DNA from: Burkholderia ambifaria
Lineage (GTDB): Bacteria > Pseudomonadota > Gammaproteobacteria > Burkholderiales > Burkholderiaceae
Assembly: GCF_001443045.1 (NCBI RefSeq)
Contig: NZ_LKPJ01000021.1
Location: 49,973 to 113,972 of the forward strand
Length of the DNA: 64,000 nucleotides
Reading direction: 5' to 3'
In this document: positions 1 through 9,007 of the stretch, in pieces
How the letters are laid out: the number at the start of each line of letters is the position of its first letter
Position numbering within the stretch: position 1 is the first letter of the stretch
The notes under the pieces: generated by a model
Databases searched by the model: none
Told to the model about the DNA's origin: nothing
Seen by the model: only the letters and a program-made list of their open reading frames with translations
Program-made: the position numbers and the translations under genes

Positions 1-419
1 AACGGCGACGACAATCCGTCTGCCGCGTTCACGAGCCGCCAGCCGATCAGCGGCAGGTAATGCGGCCGCGCGTCGACCGCCAGATTGGTGCTGTCGATCG
101 CGCGGTCGAGCACCGCGCGGGATTTCAGCACCTCGATCTCGGTCGACGCGTCGGTCTTCAGGTCGAACACCGACGACGGATCGCCGGGCGGCGACGTCGG
201 TTTCGAATCGGTCGGGCTTTGCTCGACCTGGAACAGGATGTCTGTCCGGTAGACGGGGGCCGCGCACAGCGCATACACGGCGCCGGCGAGCGCGCCCGCA
301 AGCGTCGTGCAAAGGATCAGGCGCCGGCCGCCGTACAGGATGCCCCAGTAGCGGCGCACCGGATAGGACGGCCGCAGGGCGGGCCCGCTGTGCGGGTCAG
401 GCAGGGTCGAAGAAGTCAT
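1..419 (-). CDS. EPS chain-length/tyrosine autokinase protein (Wzc/BceF type), N-terminal part only
   Basis: The gene runs off the left edge; only the first 139 residues are visible. They read as a cytoplasmic N-terminus, one membrane segment at about residues 33-52, and the start of a periplasmic Wzz domain (LKTDASTEIEVLKSRAVLDR is typical of BY-kinase Wzz regions). The family polymerises and exports exopolysaccharide with Wza and couples chain length to tyrosine phosphorylation. The gene starts 59 bp after the wza-like gene on the same strand, so the two are probably cotranscribed. The kinase half with its Walker motifs and tyrosine tail lies outside the window. A Wzz-only protein without a kinase domain cannot be excluded. 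Confidence 0.8.
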   Translation of the reverse strand, partial: MTSSTLPDPHSGPALRPSYPVRRYWGILYGGRRLILCTTLAGALAGAVYALCAAPVYRTDILFQVEQSPTDSKPTSPPGDPSSVFDLKTDASTEIEVLKSRAVLDRAIDSTNLAVDARPHYLPLIGWRLVNAADGLSSP

Positions 420-478
420 ACAGCATCAGTCCCGTATGGCGCGACGCGCGGTCGCGGTCACGAAATCCGCCACGAGCG

Positions 479-1705
479 TCACGGCGAGATGGCCTTTGCC
501 GTCAGCGCACCCTGCGCGGACGACGGAATCAGCAGATTGACGACGCGGCTCCAGCGCACCAGCGACGACGCATCGACGAACACGACATCGCGGCGCTCGA
601 GCGGAAACTGGTCGGCCAGCGCGAACGACGCCGGCGAGCTGCCGTCGAGGTGATATACCCGCGGGCGGTTGTCCGGGCCGCGGCGCACGACGAACACCTG
701 GCGCGCGTCCGACGTGTACTGGCTCACGCCGCCCGTGTCGCCGAGTGCTTCGCCGAGGCTCATCCGGCCGTCGGTCAGCGTCAGCGTCGCGGGCCGCGAC
801 ACCTCGCCGAGCACGAACACCTTCGCGTCGCTCGCCGCGCGCACGCGCACGAGATCGCCGTCGCGCAGCAGGATGTTCGACGGGTTCACGCCCGCGGCGA
901 TCAGCGCGGGCAGGCTGACGTTCACGGTCCTGTCGCCGCGCGTCACCGATACCTGCGAGCGGTCGGCCGTCGGGGTGAAGCCGCCCGCGCGGTCGATCGC
1001 CTCCGGCAGCGTCATCGGCATGTCGTTGACGATCTGCAGCCCCGGCGTGCGCACTTCGCCGTCGAGATACACGCGCTTGCTGCGATAGGTCTGCACGCGC
1101 AGCGCGATCTGCGGCTTGCGCACGTATTCGCCGAGCCGCTTCGTCAGCAGCGCACGCGCCTGCGCCTCGGTCAGCCCGGCGACATGCACGAGGCCCGCAT
1201 ACGCAAACTGCACGTTGCCGTTTGCGTCGACCGTGTAGCCCGTCGCGACCGAGCTGGCACCGACGCCGTCGCCGCCGCCCGCCGTCTGCGGCGTCGGCAG
1301 GTTCAGTTCGGGGTGGTCCCAGACGACGATGCCGAGCACATCGCCGGGGCCGATCGCGTATGGCTGCGGCTTGCCGAACAACTGGTGGATTTCCGCATCG
1401 ACATTGGGTCGCTGGCCCGCATGCTGCTGTGCGACGAACGCCGGCGTGATCTCGATCAGGTCCTCGCGCGATACGTTCTGCACGCCGTCGAGGCCGCCCG
1501 AGCCCGATGCGTCGGCGCTCACGCGCGCATTCGCGTCGCGCTCGGCAGGCGCCCGGTAAGTCATGCCTGGCGACAGCGCACATGCGCTCAGTGCGCACGC
1601 GGCTGCCACGATCGCGATGCGCGACAGCCACGGTGCGTGCCGGATGCCTGCCGTGCGTGGCCGCGGCGTCCCGAGCGTCGATTCCGGTTGCGTGGTGATT
1701 GACAT
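479..1705 (-). CDS. Polysaccharide export outer-membrane lipoprotein (Wza/BceE family)
   Basis: This 408-residue protein forms the outer-membrane channel for capsule or EPS export and works with the neighbouring Wzc-type protein. The chosen start (MSITTQPEST) has a GGAAGG ribosome site just upstream, whereas longer in-frame starts lack one. A hydrophobic stretch ends in the lipobox LSAC with lipidated Cys42. It is followed by the polysaccharide-export domain (FGKPQPYAIGPGDVLGI, about residues 110-130) and two SLBB-like repeats (about 195-285 and 290-370). Length fits the family. The gene is first in a leftward unit and divergent from a small secreted protein with 127 bp between. The B. cepacia complex has several such loci (bce, and a c-di-GMP-controlled cluster); which one this is cannot be fixed here. 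Confidence 0.88.
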   Translation of the reverse strand: MSITTQPESTLGTPRPRTAGIRHAPWLSRIAIVAAACALSACALSPGMTYRAPAERDANARVSADASGSGGLDGVQNVSREDLIEITPAFVAQQHAGQRPNVDAEIHQLFGKPQPYAIGPGDVLGIVVWDHPELNLPTPQTAGGGDGVGASSVATGYTVDANGNVQFAYAGLVHVAGLTEAQARALLTKRLGEYVRKPQIALRVQTYRSKRVYLDGEVRTPGLQIVNDMPMTLPEAIDRAGGFTPTADRSQVSVTRGDRTVNVSLPALIAAGVNPSNILLRDGDLVRVRAASDAKVFVLGEVSRPATLTLTDGRMSLGEALGDTGGVSQYTSDARQVFVVRRGPDNRPRVYHLDGSSPASFALADQFPLERRDVVFVDASSLVRWSRVVNLLIPSSAQGALTAKAISP

Positions 1706-1832
1706 CGTGCCCTTCCAAAACTGTGCGGTAACCCGCCGAACGCGGCGAGTTCCGGCATTACGCTTGCCGGCGCGGCTCGCCTGGCGGTGCCGCGCCTCCC
1801 TCTTCACCTCACGTCACTCCGTACGATTCGTC

Positions 1833-2252
1833 ATGAACTGCTCTTCGTCGCTTTCGTCACTCGTCTGCATCGTCATGGCCAGCGTTGCCTGTGCCGCCGG
1901 CGCGCAGACTTTGCCCGCCACGTCGGCCGACGCGCCGGTCGCCGTGTCGCCCACGCTGCTCGCGCCGGTGCCGCTCCAGCATTCCGCGCAAACCGCAATG
2001 GTCAGCGCGACCGCGGAGCCTGCTGCCGCTGCGTCCGAAGTCGCGGCACCTGCCGCTGCGCTTCCCGCTGCGAGCACCGCCGCAGCGCCCGAATCGCGCG
2101 CCCGCGGCGCGCTGCGCCGACCGCTCGTGCCGATGCGGCCGCGCCGCCCGAAAGTGGTTGATACCGCCACGGAAAACGTCTGGCAGACCGGCACGCTGTA
2201 CACGTCACCCTATGCAAAGCCGCCCTATGCACCGCCGGGCAATCCCTACTGA
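1833..2252 (+). CDS. Small secreted Ala/Pro-rich protein of unknown function
   Basis: This 139-residue protein has a clear signal peptide (hydrophobic residues 5-20, cut near AGAQ). The mature part is low-complexity Ala/Pro/Val, then has a basic patch and a Tyr/Pro-rich tail (SPYAKPPYAPPGNPY). I recognise no domain. The start was chosen because it places the signal peptide at the N-terminus; no good ribosome site is visible. Its position divergent from the export gene suggests an envelope or EPS-related role, but that is only context. Composition is biased, so homology searches may be uninformative. Confidence 0.6.
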   Translation: MNCSSSLSSLVCIVMASVACAAGAQTLPATSADAPVAVSPTLLAPVPLQHSAQTAMVSATAEPAAAASEVAAPAAALPAASTAAAPESRARGALRRPLVPMRPRRPKVVDTATENVWQTGTLYTSPYAKPPYAPPGNPY

Positions 2253-2416
2253 CGCATCCCGATCGATTACGCCACGGCGTGGCCGTGCGCGTGCCGATAC
2301 GGGATTGGACACCACGGCGAACGGCGCGTCTGTGAGCGACCCCACCGAACGCCGATCTTCACAGGAAACGGGATTCGCCCCCCGACGCGCCGACGTGTGC
2401 GACGCGGCACGCATCA

Positions 2417-4273
2417 TCACGACCGGCCGACCGACACGTTCGCGTACGATCGCGCGGCCGCATCCGGCGTGGCCGGATCGGCGATGCGCGCGACCGGCCA
2501 TGCGGAGTCGCGCCCCAGCGCCTGCATGCACAGGTCGATCACGATGTCCGTGCCCACCGCGCCGTACACCGCGTGGTCGACCTGCGGCTCGAGGTGCAGG
2601 CGCACGTGACGCGAGCGCCGGAACGCGTGCTCGATTGCGCCGAAGTGACGCCGGACATCGTCGATGCCGGGATCGAGCGCGCCATACACCAGCGTCGTCC
2701 AGACGTTGCGCTGCGCAAGTTCATGCATCACGCCGCGGGGCGTGCCGCTGCGCGGCTTCCAGCCGACCCGCACTGCGAGCTCCTTCGCCGGCACGCTGAC
2801 CCGCGCGATCGCATTCGCGGCCACCGCCCGGGCAATCGGACGCAGGTCGCGCCGCTCCCGCACGAGGCGTTTCCACTTCTGCCAGTCGCGCACCGACAGC
2901 CAGTAGCCGCGCACCGAGTTGTTCCGCTGCTTCTGTACCGCATCGAGCGTGAGCCCGGCCGGCCACACGAAGCGCGCGAGATTGACCGCGATCACGCCGC
3001 CGAGCGACGACGTCTTCACGGCCGCATGCAACGCCGCGTAGGCGCCCGAACAAATGCCGGCAGCGACCACCTCCGGATGACCGAGCGCGCGCAGCCAGTC
3101 CGCGGCAGCGGCCACGTCGTCGCTCGACTGCGTCGAATACACGATGCCCGACTGGTCGTCGAGCGCGGCGGGCCCGCTATCGCCGACGCCATGCACGTCG
3201 ATCCGCAGCGTCGTCACGCCGGCACGCGCCAGCGTGCGGGCAAGCCGCACGCTGAAGCGCCCTTCGCCGCTGCGCGGATTCGTCGACGTGTTCGCGATCA
3301 CGACCGCCGGGCCGACCGGATTCGCCGGTCGCGTGTCGGCGGGACGGCACAGCACGCCGACCAGCCGGTCCGGACCGACCGCGACGACCTGCTCGGTCAT
3401 GTCGTTCATGTCGAGCGCGACGGCCGATTCGCCATTCCATGTCGGGTCCGCTCGCGACCCGGTATCGGCGCCGGACGGCGTACGCGGTGCGCGTTCGGCA
3501 ATCCAGTTCGCGAGCGTGTCGATCGCCGCGAGCGGCAGGCGCGAGCGCGTACCGTCCAGCATCGTCGTCGCCCATTCGCGGAACGGATCGCTCGCCACAT
3601 GCACGCCGCGTGCGAGCAACGCGTCGCGCAATGCCGGCCCGTCGCCCTGATCGGGCTGGATCAGCAGCATCGCGCCGGGCAACGTCGGCGCATCGCGCAC
3701 GACGTCGCATAGATCGACCGCCTTCAGCGCATTGACGAAATCGACGGGAAAGCGGTGTCCGAGCACGTTCATGCACGGTTCGTCGCGATGCGCGGCGCGG
3801 ATGGCCGGCGATGTGATGTCGAGCCACTGGCGCTGCACGAACGACAGCTCGCGCAGGAAGGCGCGGCCACGCACGACCGGTGCGAGCGCCACCAGCGCAT
3901 CGACGCGCGGCGACGGGCGCGGGCCCATGCCCGCGGCGGCCAGCATCGCGAACAGCGCGCCCGCGCGAATCCCGACAAGCGTCAGCGCGGTCACGCCGGC
4001 CTGGTCGCGCAACAGGTCGATCGCGTCGTGAATGCTGCCGATGCACGCGGCATGCCGATCGGCGTCGCGATCGTCGCCCGCCGAGTCACCGGTGCACGGA
4101 TAGTTGAATCGCAATACGGTGACGCCGTCGCGGGCCAGCCGCTCCGCGATCGCCCGCATCAGCTTGTGCGTCCACGAAGCCTCGTGCCCCAGCGATTCGC
4201 ACAGGATCACGCCTTGTGTCGTCTGTCCTTCGTGCAGCCACCCCACGCAGCTGCCGAACGTTATCGGCTTCAA
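2417..4273 (-). CDS. Tandem two-domain alpha/beta hydrolase, exosortase-associated type
   Basis: The 618 residues comprise two alpha/beta-hydrolase domains in tandem. Domain 1 (about 1-265) has the strand-loop RFNYPCTGDS and the elbow GIRAG at 101-105. Domain 2 (about 295-595) has RIDVHGVGDS and the elbow GICSG at 406-410. Both elbows lack the usual serine (Arg in the first, Cys in the second). From family knowledge, the separate exosortase-A-system hydrolases 2 and 1 carry similar GxRxG and GxCxG elbows, so this looks like a fusion of the pair. I chose a TTG start because GAGGAG precedes it by 6 bp; an upstream ATG at 4378 gives 35 more residues. The neighbouring EPS genes suggest a role in polysaccharide or lipid-carrier processing; the substrate is unknown. 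Confidence 0.75.
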   Translation of the reverse strand: MKPITFGSCVGWLHEGQTTQGVILCESLGHEASWTHKLMRAIAERLARDGVTVLRFNYPCTGDSAGDDRDADRHAACIGSIHDAIDLLRDQAGVTALTLVGIRAGALFAMLAAAGMGPRPSPRVDALVALAPVVRGRAFLRELSFVQRQWLDITSPAIRAAHRDEPCMNVLGHRFPVDFVNALKAVDLCDVVRDAPTLPGAMLLIQPDQGDGPALRDALLARGVHVASDPFREWATTMLDGTRSRLPLAAIDTLANWIAERAPRTPSGADTGSRADPTWNGESAVALDMNDMTEQVVAVGPDRLVGVLCRPADTRPANPVGPAVVIANTSTNPRSGEGRFSVRLARTLARAGVTTLRIDVHGVGDSGPAALDDQSGIVYSTQSSDDVAAAADWLRALGHPEVVAAGICSGAYAALHAAVKTSSLGGVIAVNLARFVWPAGLTLDAVQKQRNNSVRGYWLSVRDWQKWKRLVRERRDLRPIARAVAANAIARVSVPAKELAVRVGWKPRSGTPRGVMHELAQRNVWTTLVYGALDPGIDDVRRHFGAIEHAFRRSRHVRLHLEPQVDHAVYGAVGTDIVIDLCMQALGRDSAWPVARIADPATPDAAARSYANVSVGRS

Positions 4274-4851
4274 TCGGTACTCCTCGGATCGGTCTTTGTT
4301 ATCGAATGCGGACACGCGTTCCGGCGGCGCCACCGGAATCGACCATTCCACGATCATGCGACTGCCCGACGAACGCACGGCTTCCCGGCTACGGACTACC
4401 GCCGCGCCCCTGCGCGACCCGTTCGCCCTTCGTCATGCGTCGTCCTGCCCCCGGTGCCCGGGGACGGCGGTTCCCGGCCCGAGTCATCGCCAGGCCCTGT
4501 CCGCCCTCAACCAAAACAGTGCGCTCGATTAGAGCACCCGGCCCGAGTGCCCTTCGGTGCGCCAGCTTACAAATGCATTCGCCACTGCGGCGATACAACG
4601 ATGCGCGCCGCATCGCGATTCATGCCGCGCGCACGGAATCCGCGAACGGTAGGCTCGCGAACACAGTCGTCTCGCGCGGCCCGTATCATTGCCGCTATAC
4701 GATGTGGCCGTGTCCGGCATCGCCGGACGCAACCGGCGCCCGCCGGAACGGACCGCAAACCGATGCAGCCGGGTCAGCGCCGACCGGCCGCGCGAGTGCA
4801 CGGCGGCCCGCACTGCACCGCCATGCGACACCCACGGCGCCGACCGAGCGA
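4274..4851. other. Divergent intergenic region of the EPS locus (578 bp)
   Basis: No reading frame here has convincing codon use or a ribosome site. The region must hold the promoters of the leftward hydrolase and the rightward flippase. A TATACG -10-like hexamer lies at 4696-4701 on the + strand, about 155 bp before the flippase start, without a good -35. I see no other feature. Confidence 0.5.
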
Positions 4852-6111
4852 ATGTCAAACCTCAAGAAGAACTTCCTGCTGCTGCTGACGTTGCAGATCT
4901 CGATGTACGCGGTGCCACTGCTGATCGCACCGCTGCTGACGCACGCACTGGGCCCGGAAGGCTACGGGCAGCTCGCGTTCTCGCTTGCCGTCATCGCGTA
5001 TCTGACCAACTGCACGAGCTACAGCTTCGACCTGACCGCCACGCCGCGCATCGCGCTCGCCCGCGACAACCGCGCCGAACGCTCTCGCATCTTCTGGGCG
5101 ACGCTATACGCGCAGATCGGCATCGCGGTGATCTGCTTCGTCGTGCTGGTCGCGCTGACCTTCCTGGTCGAGCGCTTCGGCGAGGACCGCGACCTGCTGC
5201 TGATCGGCTTCGGGATGGTGGCCGGCGTGGCGTTCACGCCAGGCTGGTATTTCCAGGGCATGGAGAAGCTGCGCGCGTTGAGCGTGATCCTGTTCATCGG
5301 CCGCATCCTGAGCCTGCCCGCGATGTTCGCGCTCGTGCACAACCCGGCGGACATCGACCGCGCGATGATCGTCAACGCCGCCGTCCCGACGCTGTCCGCG
5401 ATCGCACTGGCCGCCTACCTGTATCTCCACCGCGAGATCGACTTCGTTCGCGTGGGCTTCACCGACATCGCCGAATCGCTGAAAGGCGGCTGGCAGGTGT
5501 TCCTCGCATCGACGTCGATCGCGTTCTATGCATCGACCAACACCGTGCTGCTCGGCTTCGTGTCGGGCAACGTCGCGGCCGGCTACTTCGCTGCCGGCGA
5601 CAAGCTGATCCGCGCGGCGCTCAGCATGCTGCAGCCGCTGAAGGCCGCCACCTATCCGCGCGTCAACTACCTGATGCGGCATGCGCGCAACGACGCGTTC
5701 TCGTTCCTGCGCAAGCTGTTCGTCGTGCAGGTCGCGATGGTGCTCGGCATCTCGCTCGCGATCTTCTTCGGCGCGCCGCTCGCCGTGCGCATCCTGTACG
5801 GCCCTTCGTACGAACCGACGGTCCAGGTGCTGCGCTGGATGGCATTCATCCCGTTCATGGCCGGCATGACCGACCTGTTCGGCGTGCAGACGATGCTGCC
5901 GCTCGGGATGAAGTCTGCGTTCACGCGAATCCTGATGTCATCGGGCATTCTGAACATCGTGCTGGTGCCCGTGCTCGCGAAGTACTTCGCGGAACTGGGC
6001 GCCGCCGCCGCCGTGCTGACGGCCGAGGCCGCGGTTGCCGCGGCGCTCGCGACCGTCGTCTATCGCGCCGGCATTCCGCTGCCCGGCAGCCCGGTCGCGC
6101 GGCGCGGCTAG
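4852..6111 (+). CDS. Wzx-type polysaccharide flippase (MOP/PST family)
   Basis: The 419-residue integral membrane protein has about 12 hydrophobic segments from residue 8 to the end. It has the family's N-terminal pattern, a first helix with PLLIAPLLTHALGPEGYG followed by a conserved QLAFSLAVI helix. Wzx proteins flip undecaprenyl-linked oligosaccharide repeat units across the inner membrane before polymerisation and export. This matches the export and chain-length genes to the left. The start MSNLKKNF was chosen because the membrane domain begins directly after it; the ribosome site is weak. No partner polymerase (Wzy) or glycosyltransferase is seen in the window, so the rest of the pathway must lie to the left or elsewhere. 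Confidence 0.88.
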   Translation: MSNLKKNFLLLLTLQISMYAVPLLIAPLLTHALGPEGYGQLAFSLAVIAYLTNCTSYSFDLTATPRIALARDNRAERSRIFWATLYAQIGIAVICFVVLVALTFLVERFGEDRDLLLIGFGMVAGVAFTPGWYFQGMEKLRALSVILFIGRILSLPAMFALVHNPADIDRAMIVNAAVPTLSAIALAAYLYLHREIDFVRVGFTDIAESLKGGWQVFLASTSIAFYASTNTVLLGFVSGNVAAGYFAAGDKLIRAALSMLQPLKAATYPRVNYLMRHARNDAFSFLRKLFVVQVAMVLGISLAIFFGAPLAVRILYGPSYEPTVQVLRWMAFIPFMAGMTDLFGVQTMLPLGMKSAFTRILMSSGILNIVLVPVLAKYFAELGAAAAVLTAEAAVAAALATVVYRAGIPLPGSPVARRG

Positions 6112-6608
6112 CGTATCGTCCGTGCGGCCCGGTTTGCTCGGGCAGCCGGAATCCGATGATGTGCCATTCGATGTGCGCGCAACGAACCGCATCGTGCGGA
6201 TGCACGCTTCGCGCCTTCTTTCTCTTCCTGACGCCCTCACTCAGGTACTTCTTACCCCGCAGCAGACGCTCGATCGGGAACGATGACCGCCTTTTTCCCG
6301 TGCTACGCAATTGCATCGAAAAAGATCGTACGTATCGGTAGAAACACCGATGCTGTAGTCAAACTACATTCGTACGATTGGTCGCTGCAGAGAATCGCTA
6401 CATCCGATTCGGCAGTGTCGGGCGGTCCGCGTCGCCTCCCGCGTTGTTCGATCGGGCCCAACCGGCCGTAACGATTCCCCGCCTGGCCTGGCATGCCGAC
6501 GCGCAACCACCCTGCATCGCCAGCCGACTGCGTTCGATGCGAATCCATCGGACGTGCGCAGCTCCAGACATCATCCGAACAACCGGCAATACGATCATGG
6601 AGAGCAAC
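6112..6608. other. Structured, gene-free region upstream of the GH3 gene (497 bp)
   Basis: I find no credible gene. The first 200 bp show nothing clear. The stretch 6325-6410 is packed with nested inverted repeats (listed separately). A promoter for the GH3 gene is expected here, but no strong -35/-10 pair stands out. Confidence 0.5.
6325..6410. promoter_or_regulatory. Nested inverted repeats: three-way-junction element plus a following hairpin
   Basis: Outer arms ATCGTACG (6325-6332) and CGTACGAT (6371-6378) pair perfectly. Inside them sit two smaller perfect hairpins: ATCGGT/ACCGAT (6334-6339 with 6346-6351, 6-nt loop) and GTAGT/ACTAC (6355-6359 with 6363-6367, 3-nt loop). A further hairpin GAATCG/CGATTC spans 6392-6397 with 6405-6410. 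The layout would fold as a Y in RNA or a cruciform in DNA. It lies 200-280 bp before the GH3 start. It could be an RNA leader element, stacked operators or a relic of a small repeat; it matches no riboswitch class I can name. Confidence 0.45.
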
Positions 6609-8810
6609 ATGCGGGACAAACTCTGGCCGGCCGCCGTGCTGGCCGCGACCCTCTGCACCAGCGTCTATGCGGCCAATGCAGATTTCGATTCACGGGGCGA
6701 CGCCGCCGACGCGTTCGCGTCGTCCGCTTCGCAACGGCGCGCCGACCTCCTCGTGCGCAAGATGACACTCGACGAGAAACTGCAGTTCATTCATTCGCAA
6801 TACGAAATGTCAAAAGTGCCGGGCGGTGGCGCCGGCTACATTCAGGGCGTGCCGCGCCTGGGCATTCCCGATCTCGACATGGTCGACTCGGCGACCGGCT
6901 CCGGCAGTACGTCGCAGGCCAGCACGACCTTCCCGGCGACGATCGCCGTCGCCGCGAGCTGGGATCGCCGGCTGTCGTACGACTACGGCAAGGCGGTCGC
7001 GATCCAGTTGCGCGCGCAAGGGTTCGGCATGGGTCTCGCCGGCGGCACCAACCTCGCACGCGAGCCGCGCGGCGGCCGGCTGTTCGAGTATCTCGGCGAG
7101 GATCCGCTGCTCGCCGGCGACCTGCTCGCCGAACGCACGCTTGCCACGCAGCGGCAGAAGGTCATCGCGACCATCAAGCACTATGCCGGCAACGAACAGG
7201 AGCATGGCCGGATGGGCGGCAACACGCAGATCGACGAGCGCACGCTGCGCGAACTCTACCTGCTGCCATTCGAAATCGCCGCGAAGCGCGGGCGGCCCGG
7301 CAGCGTGATGTGCAGCTACAACCGCCTGAACGGCACGTATGCGTGCGAGAACAACCACCTGCTGAACGACGTGCTGAAGAACGAATGGGGCTTCCAGGGC
7401 CAGGTGCAGTCCGACTGGGGTGCGACGCACAGCACCGCCGCCGCGATCAACGCCGGGCTCGACGAGGAAGAGGACGTCGGCCCCTCCGTCTACCTGACGC
7501 CGGCCGCCGTCAAGCAGGCGATCGCGAACGGCTCGGTGTCGACCGTGCGCCTCGACGACATGGTGCGCCGCAAGCTGGCCGTGATGATCCGCGTCGGCGT
7601 GATGGACGATCCGGCCAAGGGTGGCGGCACGATCGATTTCGCGGCCGCGAACCGGTTCGCGCAGGGCGTCGCCGAGCAGTCGATCGTGCTGCTGAAGAAC
7701 GACGGCAATCAGCTGCCGCTGGCGGCGTCCGCGCTGTCGCGCATCGCCGTGATCGGCGGCCACGCCGATGCCGCCGTGTTGTCGGGCGGCGGCTCCGGCA
7801 ACACGCGCGATCCGGTCACCGGTTCGTTCGCGGGCTGCGGCGGGCTGACGTTCGGGTCGTCGACGGGCTGCAGCTGGTGGCGCAATCCGTGGCTCAAGGT
7901 CGACGTGCCGATCGTCGCGGCGATCCGCGCGCTCGCGCCGGCAGCGCAGGTCACGTTCGCGGGCAACAGCGACCAGCAGTCGCCGTTCCGCGCGTACACG
8001 CAGCAGGAAATCGACCAGGCCGCGGCGCTCGCCGGGCGCTCGGACGTCGCGATCGTCGTGGTCGCGCAGCCCGCCGGCGAGGATTTCGGCGACCTGCAGA
8101 GCCTGAGCCTCGCAAATCCGTCGAACCAGGACGCGCTCGTCGAAGCGGTCGCGCGCGCGAATCCGCACACGATCGTCGTCGTCCAGAGCGGCAATCCGGT
8201 GCTGATGCCGTGGAAGGACAACGTGTCGGCGATCGTCGAGGCGTGGTATCCGGGCGAAGGCGGCGGCAAGGCGATCGCGAACGTGCTGTTCGGCGCGGTC
8301 AATCCGTCCGGCAAGCTGCCCGTCACGTTCCCGGCGCGCGACCAGGACACGCCGACGTGGGGGCAAAGCGGCGCGTTCGAGAGCGACCCTGTCTACGCCG
8401 AAAAGCTGAACATGGGATATCGCTGGTACGACGCACGCAACGTCAAGCCGATGTATGAATTCGGCTACGGGCTGTCGTACACGCACTTCGCGTATTCGGG
8501 GCTGTCGGTGTCGCGGCAACAGGACGGATCGCTCAGCGTCGCGTTTACCGTGCGCAATGACGGCCGCGTCGCCGGCGCGGAAACACCGCAGGTCTATCTC
8601 GGCGTGCCGTACAAGGACGAACCGCCGAAGCGGCTGGTCGGCTGGGAGAAAATCCGGCTGAACCCGGGCGAGGCGCGGCATGTGCGCATGATCGTGTCGC
8701 CGCGGATGCAGAGCGTGTGGGATACGTCGCGCAATGGCTGGCGCATGGTGCCGGGCGGGACCGTGTATGTCGGCGCGTCGTCGCGGGATATCCGGCTGCA
8801 GGGGAACTGA
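6609..8810 (+). CDS. Secreted glycoside hydrolase family 3 beta-glucosidase
   Basis: The 733-residue enzyme has a signal peptide (LWPAAVLAATLCTSVYA) and then the GH3 TIM-barrel domain, with KHYAGNEQEHGR and the nucleophile aspartate Asp269 in QSDWGATHS. The (alpha/beta)6 domain follows (about 370-580), then a C-terminal fibronectin-III-like domain. GH3 enzymes release terminal beta-linked glucose from oligosaccharides, here in the periplasm or outside. I chose the second of two near ATGs because GGAGAG lies 5 bp before it; the first ATG (6597) has no ribosome site. Downstream of the flippase on the same strand but 500 bp away, it probably has its own promoter. It may trim the locus's own EPS or process plant glucosides. 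Confidence 0.9.
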   Translation: MRDKLWPAAVLAATLCTSVYAANADFDSRGDAADAFASSASQRRADLLVRKMTLDEKLQFIHSQYEMSKVPGGGAGYIQGVPRLGIPDLDMVDSATGSGSTSQASTTFPATIAVAASWDRRLSYDYGKAVAIQLRAQGFGMGLAGGTNLAREPRGGRLFEYLGEDPLLAGDLLAERTLATQRQKVIATIKHYAGNEQEHGRMGGNTQIDERTLRELYLLPFEIAAKRGRPGSVMCSYNRLNGTYACENNHLLNDVLKNEWGFQGQVQSDWGATHSTAAAINAGLDEEEDVGPSVYLTPAAVKQAIANGSVSTVRLDDMVRRKLAVMIRVGVMDDPAKGGGTIDFAAANRFAQGVAEQSIVLLKNDGNQLPLAASALSRIAVIGGHADAAVLSGGGSGNTRDPVTGSFAGCGGLTFGSSTGCSWWRNPWLKVDVPIVAAIRALAPAAQVTFAGNSDQQSPFRAYTQQEIDQAAALAGRSDVAIVVVAQPAGEDFGDLQSLSLANPSNQDALVEAVARANPHTIVVVQSGNPVLMPWKDNVSAIVEAWYPGEGGGKAIANVLFGAVNPSGKLPVTFPARDQDTPTWGQSGAFESDPVYAEKLNMGYRWYDARNVKPMYEFGYGLSYTHFAYSGLSVSRQQDGSLSVAFTVRNDGRVAGAETPQVYLGVPYKDEPPKRLVGWEKIRLNPGEARHVRMIVSPRMQSVWDTSRNGWRMVPGGTVYVGASSRDIRLQGN

Positions 8811-8826
8811 GCGGCGATAAAGTGAC

Positions 8827-8856
8827 CGGAGGCGCCGCGTGCGGCGCTTCCGTTTT
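8827..8856 (+). terminator. Rho-independent terminator of the GH3 gene
   Basis: A 12-bp stem (CGGAGGCGCCGC pairing with GCGGCGCTTCCG, one G-T pair, 2-nt loop) is followed by TTTT, 17 bp after the GH3 stop codon. Confidence 0.8.
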
Positions 8857-8893
8857 CCATGCCCGAACCGCTCTCCTCGGCCTCGCATGCCGC

Positions 8894-9007
8894 CTACCGG
8901 AGCAACAGCGCCGGCAGCGTCGCCAGCGCGGCGATCCCCGCCGCCATACCCGCCATACCCGCCAGATGCGCGGCGACCGCGAGGCCCGCGGGCAACCGCA
9001 TCGTCAT
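8894..9007 (-). CDS. Very small membrane ORF (37 aa) coupled to a broken upstream frame
   Basis: ATG at 9005-9007 opens 37 codons ending in TAG. The protein is one hydrophobic, Ala/Gly/Leu-rich helix with a repeated AGMAGMA motif (AAHLAGMAGMAAGIAALATL). Its start overlaps the TGA (9004-9006) of an upstream frame in an AATGA junction, a typical sign of translational coupling. Since the upstream frame seems disrupted, this may be the relic tail of an operon. I do not recognise it, and it could be chance in GC-rich DNA. Confidence 0.35.
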   Translation of the reverse strand: MTMRLPAGLAVAAHLAGMAGMAAGIAALATLPALLLR

